In this document: positions 6,711 to 8,544 of the stretch, piece after piece
Layout: the number at the start of each line of letters is the position of its first letter
Numbering within the stretch: position 1 is the stretch's first letter
Assembly: GCA_025449615.1 (NCBI GenBank)
Contig: JANWJA010000069.1
Coordinates: forward strand, 1 to 8,544
Reading direction: 5' to 3'
Origin: Methyloceanibacter sp.
GTDB lineage: Bacteria > Pseudomonadota > Alphaproteobacteria > Rhizobiales > Methyloligellaceae
DNA: 8,544 nucleotides
Notes under the pieces: model-generated
What the model was told of the DNA's origin: nothing
The model's input: the letters and a program-made list of their open reading frames with translations, nothing else
Database searches by the model: none
Position numbers and translations under genes: made by a program

Positions 6711-7427
6711 ATGAACATTCTTATCCTGCAGCATATTGCCGTCGAGCACCCCGGCGTTTTTCTCGATTTCTTCCGCGAAGACGGATTTCGCTGGAAGGCG
6801 GTGGAGCTCGATGAAGGCGAGGCCATTCCGGACCTCGAGCCATACGATTTGATGGTGGTCATGGGCGGTCCACAGGATGTTTGGCAGGAGGAGGAATATC
6901 CCTGGTTCGTGCCGGAGAAGGCGGCGATCCGAAAATTCGTGCTCGATATGCAGCGGCCCTATCTCGGCATCTGCCTCGGCCACCAATTGCTGGCAGACGC
7001 CACCGGCGGGCGTGTCGGCTTGAGGAAGACACCGGAAGTGGGAGTGTTGACCGTAAACAGGACCGATGCCGGCCGGCGTGATCCGTTGCTGCAGGGATTG
7101 CCCGATCCGATAACGGTGCTGCAATGGCATGGCGCCGAGGTCACGGATATTCCGGCCAACGGCGAGGTGCTGGCCAAGTCAGATGTTTGCGAGGTGCAGG
7201 CTTTTCGAGTCGGCCGCCATGCCTACGGACTTCAGTGTCATGTGGAGATCACGGCGGAGACCGTGAAGAATTGGGCGGAAATTCCCGAATATGCCTGCTC
7301 GTTGGAAGGCACTTTGGGTAAAGACGCTGTGGGGTGGTTGCACAGTGACGTCAGGGAGCGGCTGCCGCAATTCAATAAAGACGCACGCACGCTCTATGAG
7401 AATTTCAAGGCAGCGATCGCAAAGTGA
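6711..7427 (+). CDS. Free-standing class I glutamine amidotransferase
   Basis: This is a predicted cytoplasmic glutamine amidotransferase of 238 residues, similar to the glutaminase domain of GMP synthase but with no synthase domain attached. The class I triad is complete: nucleophile Cys88 in GICLGHQ (86-92), and His177 and Glu179 in QCHVE (175-179). The MGGPQDVW motif (51-58) is the usual oxyanion-side loop. A PxxQWHGAEV-type segment (133-144) and a C-terminal helical extension (about 185-238) complete the protein. Free-standing members of this family act as amide-transfer or gamma-glutamyl-hydrolysing enzymes, but the acceptor cannot be read from sequence. It converges on the GntR gene with a 12-bp gap. 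A link to the nearby oxidoreductase is possible through amine metabolism, but nothing in the sequence proves it. Confidence 0.88.
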   Translation: MNILILQHIAVEHPGVFLDFFREDGFRWKAVELDEGEAIPDLEPYDLMVVMGGPQDVWQEEEYPWFVPEKAAIRKFVLDMQRPYLGICLGHQLLADATGGRVGLRKTPEVGVLTVNRTDAGRRDPLLQGLPDPITVLQWHGAEVTDIPANGEVLAKSDVCEVQAFRVGRHAYGLQCHVEITAETVKNWAEIPEYACSLEGTLGKDAVGWLHSDVRERLPQFNKDARTLYENFKAAIAK

Positions 7428-7439
7428 AGCGTGTCGTGG

Positions 7440-8159
7440 CTAAGGGCTGTCGGCGCGAAGCAGATCGTCGCGCGCCTTTTCGAGATGCTCGGTGATCAGC
7501 GCTTGCGCGAGTTGGGCATTTCGCTCGTACAGCGCGGTGTAAATGTTGCGATGCTGCTGGTTGTAGTCGGCGATCACCTCCGGCGTGAGAATCTTCTCTT
7601 TCATCGCATCCCATTGGGCATGCAAGCGCACCTGGTTGATCTGACGATAGACGCTCAGCAAAAGAGCATTGCGTGACGCCTGAGCGATCAAGAGGTGGAA
7701 TTCACCGTCCCACCGCGAGAAGGCTTCCTTGTCGCTGGCCGACGCCTCGGCGTGAGCCAAGACGATCTCCATGTCGTGCAGATTGGGCCGCGTGGCGTGC
7801 AGCACCGCGAGCCGCGTGGTGAAGGGCTCGACGGCGAGGCGCGCCTCAATAAGCTGCAAGGGACTAATCTGATCGGCAAGGTCGACGCCGCGATGGTTGG
7901 ACTCCGCCGTCGCGCCGACAAAGGTGCCGCTGCCAAGACGCCGCGACACCAGGCCGGATTTTTCCAGCTGGTCCAGCGCGCGGCGCACGGTGCTCCGCGC
8001 GGCCTGAAATGTCGCTGCCAATTGCCGCTCAGGAGGAAGGCGGTCGCCTTCGCTGTAGGCCCCGGTCTCGATAGCGCGCTGCAAATAAGCGGAGATGGCG
8101 CGCACGCCCCGGCTTGGCTTCTTCAATTGGTTGAGCCCGTCAGTCCGGTAAGCGGTCAA
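7440..8159 (-). CDS. FadR-family GntR transcriptional regulator with FCD domain
   Basis: This is a predicted ligand-responsive DNA-binding regulator of 239 residues. The winged helix-turn-helix spans about 18-82, with LPPERQLA (41-48), STVRRALDQLEKSGLV (56-71) and the wing GSGTFV (76-81). The FCD ligand domain spans about 100-232 and has the usual metal-ligand pattern: Asp151 and His155 in WDGEFH (150-155), His203 and His225. Such regulators usually sense small carboxylates or amino-acid-derived acids. The start is TTG: no ATG is in frame back to the upstream stop (8180-8178), and AAGGA (8174-8170) lies 10 nt before TTG 8159. The gene is divergent from the FAD oxidoreductase at 8345 with 185 bp between them, so that gene is the likely target, together with autoregulation. 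Confidence 0.9.
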   Translation of the reverse strand: MTAYRTDGLNQLKKPSRGVRAISAYLQRAIETGAYSEGDRLPPERQLAATFQAARSTVRRALDQLEKSGLVSRRLGSGTFVGATAESNHRGVDLADQISPLQLIEARLAVEPFTTRLAVLHATRPNLHDMEIVLAHAEASASDKEAFSRWDGEFHLLIAQASRNALLLSVYRQINQVRLHAQWDAMKEKILTPEVIADYNQQHRNIYTALYERNAQLAQALITEHLEKARDDLLRADSP

Positions 8160-8169
8160 GGCCCCAATT

Positions 8170-8174
8170 CCTTC
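8170..8174 (-). promoter_or_regulatory. Ribosome binding site supporting the TTG start of the GntR gene
   Basis: AAGGA on the minus strand lies 10 nt before TTG 8159. It is the only Shine-Dalgarno-like sequence in the short open stretch after the upstream in-frame stop (8180-8178), so it decides the non-ATG start. Confidence 0.6.
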
Positions 8175-8213
8175 GCGTTATGAGGCCCGCTTTGGGCCAA
8201 AATTGGAATCTAT

Positions 8214-8241
8214 TTGCAATGCATTCGTCGTCGTGTCTAAT
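8214..8241 (+). promoter_or_regulatory. Candidate promoter for the FAD oxidoreductase gene
   Basis: TTGCAA (8214-8219) is followed after 16 nt by TCTAAT (8236-8241). These match the -35 consensus at four of six positions and the -10 consensus at five of six. The CCAA half-site at 8246-8249 would lie at the expected transcription start, where a bound repressor would block initiation. Confidence 0.4.
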
Positions 8242-8292
8242 AGGCCCAAGGCTGAGGGCTGGGCGGTTCAATGTGGACTATTCTGTCAGTCA

Positions 8293-8342
8293 GGTCCAGC
8301 AATAAGGACCACTTTGGGACCAATTTGAAGGAAAGCGGTCCC
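8293..8342 (+). promoter_or_regulatory. Inverted repeats in the leader, one enclosing the ribosome binding site
   Basis: GGGACC (8316-8321) can pair with GGTCCC (8337-8342), leaving a 15-nt loop that contains AAGGAAAG (8328-8335), the ribosome binding site of the gene starting at 8345. Upstream, GGTCC (8293-8297) can pair with GGACC (8306-8310). Because all four segments share the same core they could pair in alternative ways. The stems are short, so this may only reflect operator symmetry. Confidence 0.35.
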
Positions 8343-8344
8343 GC

Positions 8345-8544
8345 ATGACAGCGCCATCCTCAACCAAATACGCCATCATCGGAGCAGGCATCCACGGGCT
8401 CAGCACGGCCCTGCATCTGGCCGAAATGCTGAAGGCGAGCGGCAAAGGCTCGGGCGAGGATATTCTCGTCGTCGACAAGGGAACGATCGGCTCCGGCGCC
8501 TCCGGCATCGCCTGTGGCGTCATCCGCAACAATTATTTCCAACC
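8345..8544 (+). CDS. FAD-dependent oxidoreductase, D-amino-acid oxidase/sarcosine oxidase-like (3' end outside window)
   Basis: The frame opens at ATG 8345 and runs to the window edge without a stop, giving 66 complete codons. The N-terminus is a dinucleotide-binding fold: the strand YAIIGAGIHGLS (9-20) has the GxGxxG motif and is followed by a helix. A Gly/Ser-rich insert (about 32-38) precedes ILVVDKG (40-46), where the Asp fits the FAD ribose-binding acidic residue. GSGASGIACGVIR (49-61) is the usual Ser/Gly-rich turn of the DAO family. Such enzymes oxidise amines or amino acids; the substrate cannot be told from this fragment. AAGGAAAG at 8328-8335 is the likely ribosome binding site, with 9 nt to the ATG. 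Its place opposite a FadR-type regulator suggests it is the first gene of a regulated catabolic operon. Confidence 0.85.
   Translation, partial: MTAPSSTKYAIIGAGIHGLSTALHLAEMLKASGKGSGEDILVVDKGTIGSGASGIACGVIRNNYFQ

Larger units (their letters stand above)
8160..8344. promoter_or_regulatory. Divergent control region with clustered TTGG/CCAA half-sites
   Basis: The 185 bp between the GntR and oxidoreductase genes contain seven TTGG or CCAA half-sites: CCAA at 8164, 8197, 8246 and 8320, and TTGG at 8192, 8203 and 8314. Some pair as inverted repeats. TTTGGGCCAAA (8191-8201) is symmetric around its central base, and TTGGGACCAA (8314-8323) has a 2-bp centre. The stretches CTTTGGGCCAA (8190-8200) and CTTTGGGACCAA (8312-8323) also read as a direct repeat. 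FadR-type regulators bind short palindromes, so these are candidate operators. That assignment is inference. Confidence 0.5.

Noticed and set aside
6598..6711. Extended start of the GNAT gene at a TTG
   Set aside because: The added residues do not resemble a GNAT domain, and the start would overlap the well-supported start of the divergent amidotransferase gene.
7428..7439. Possible terminator between the amidotransferase and GntR genes
   Set aside because: The 12-bp gap holds no inverted repeat and no T-run on either strand.
8290..8532. Minus-strand frame opposite the FAD oxidoreductase start
   Set aside because: The plus strand encodes a clear GxGxxG Rossmann motif with a ribosome binding site, so the opposite frame is a shadow.

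Overview
The window looks like a chromosomal segment of a hopanoid-making alphaproteobacterium, possibly of the Hyphomicrobiales. Three things suggest this: GC-rich coding DNA throughout, frequent non-ATG starts, and a block of hpn genes of the kind common in that class. The taxon is inferred from gene content only. Coding density is very high. I saw no RNA genes, insertion sequences or CRISPR arrays.

Positions 1-6096 form a hopanoid island with three short transcription units that alternate in direction. On the minus strand, hpnI (1441-2574) is followed 15 bp later by hpnJ (1-1425). Divergent from them on the plus strand is an MlaA/VacJ lipoprotein gene (2645-3604), whose stop codon overlaps the start of hpnM (3601-4242). 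Convergent with hpnM, the minus strand carries a GNAT acetyltransferase gene (6127-6597), then hpnK (5212-6096), then hpnL (4225-5208). hpnL ends 18 bp inside the 3' end of hpnM.

Together HpnI, HpnK and HpnJ are the known set for building the cyclitol-ether head group on bacteriohopanetetrol: HpnI adds N-acetylglucosamine, HpnK removes the acetyl group, and HpnJ contracts the ring by radical SAM chemistry. HpnM (MlaC-like), the MlaA lipoprotein and HpnL (integral membrane protein) are best read as envelope lipid-transport or membrane-organisation partners.

Positions 6598-8544 are a different neighbourhood. A free-standing class I glutamine amidotransferase (6711-7427, plus) converges on a FadR-type GntR regulator (7440-8159, minus). 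The regulator is divergent from an FAD-dependent amino-acid-oxidase-like gene that starts at 8345 and runs off the window. The 185 bp between the last two is rich in TTGG/CCAA half-sites, and just before the oxidoreductase start it holds an inverted repeat whose loop carries the ribosome binding site. The arrangement suggests a regulator controlling a catabolic operon that continues beyond the window.

The most unusual items are the clustered half-sites and possible leader structure at 8160-8344, a strong Shine-Dalgarno match before mlaA with no in-frame start at the right distance, and an acetyltransferase gene just upstream of the hopanoid deacetylase gene.
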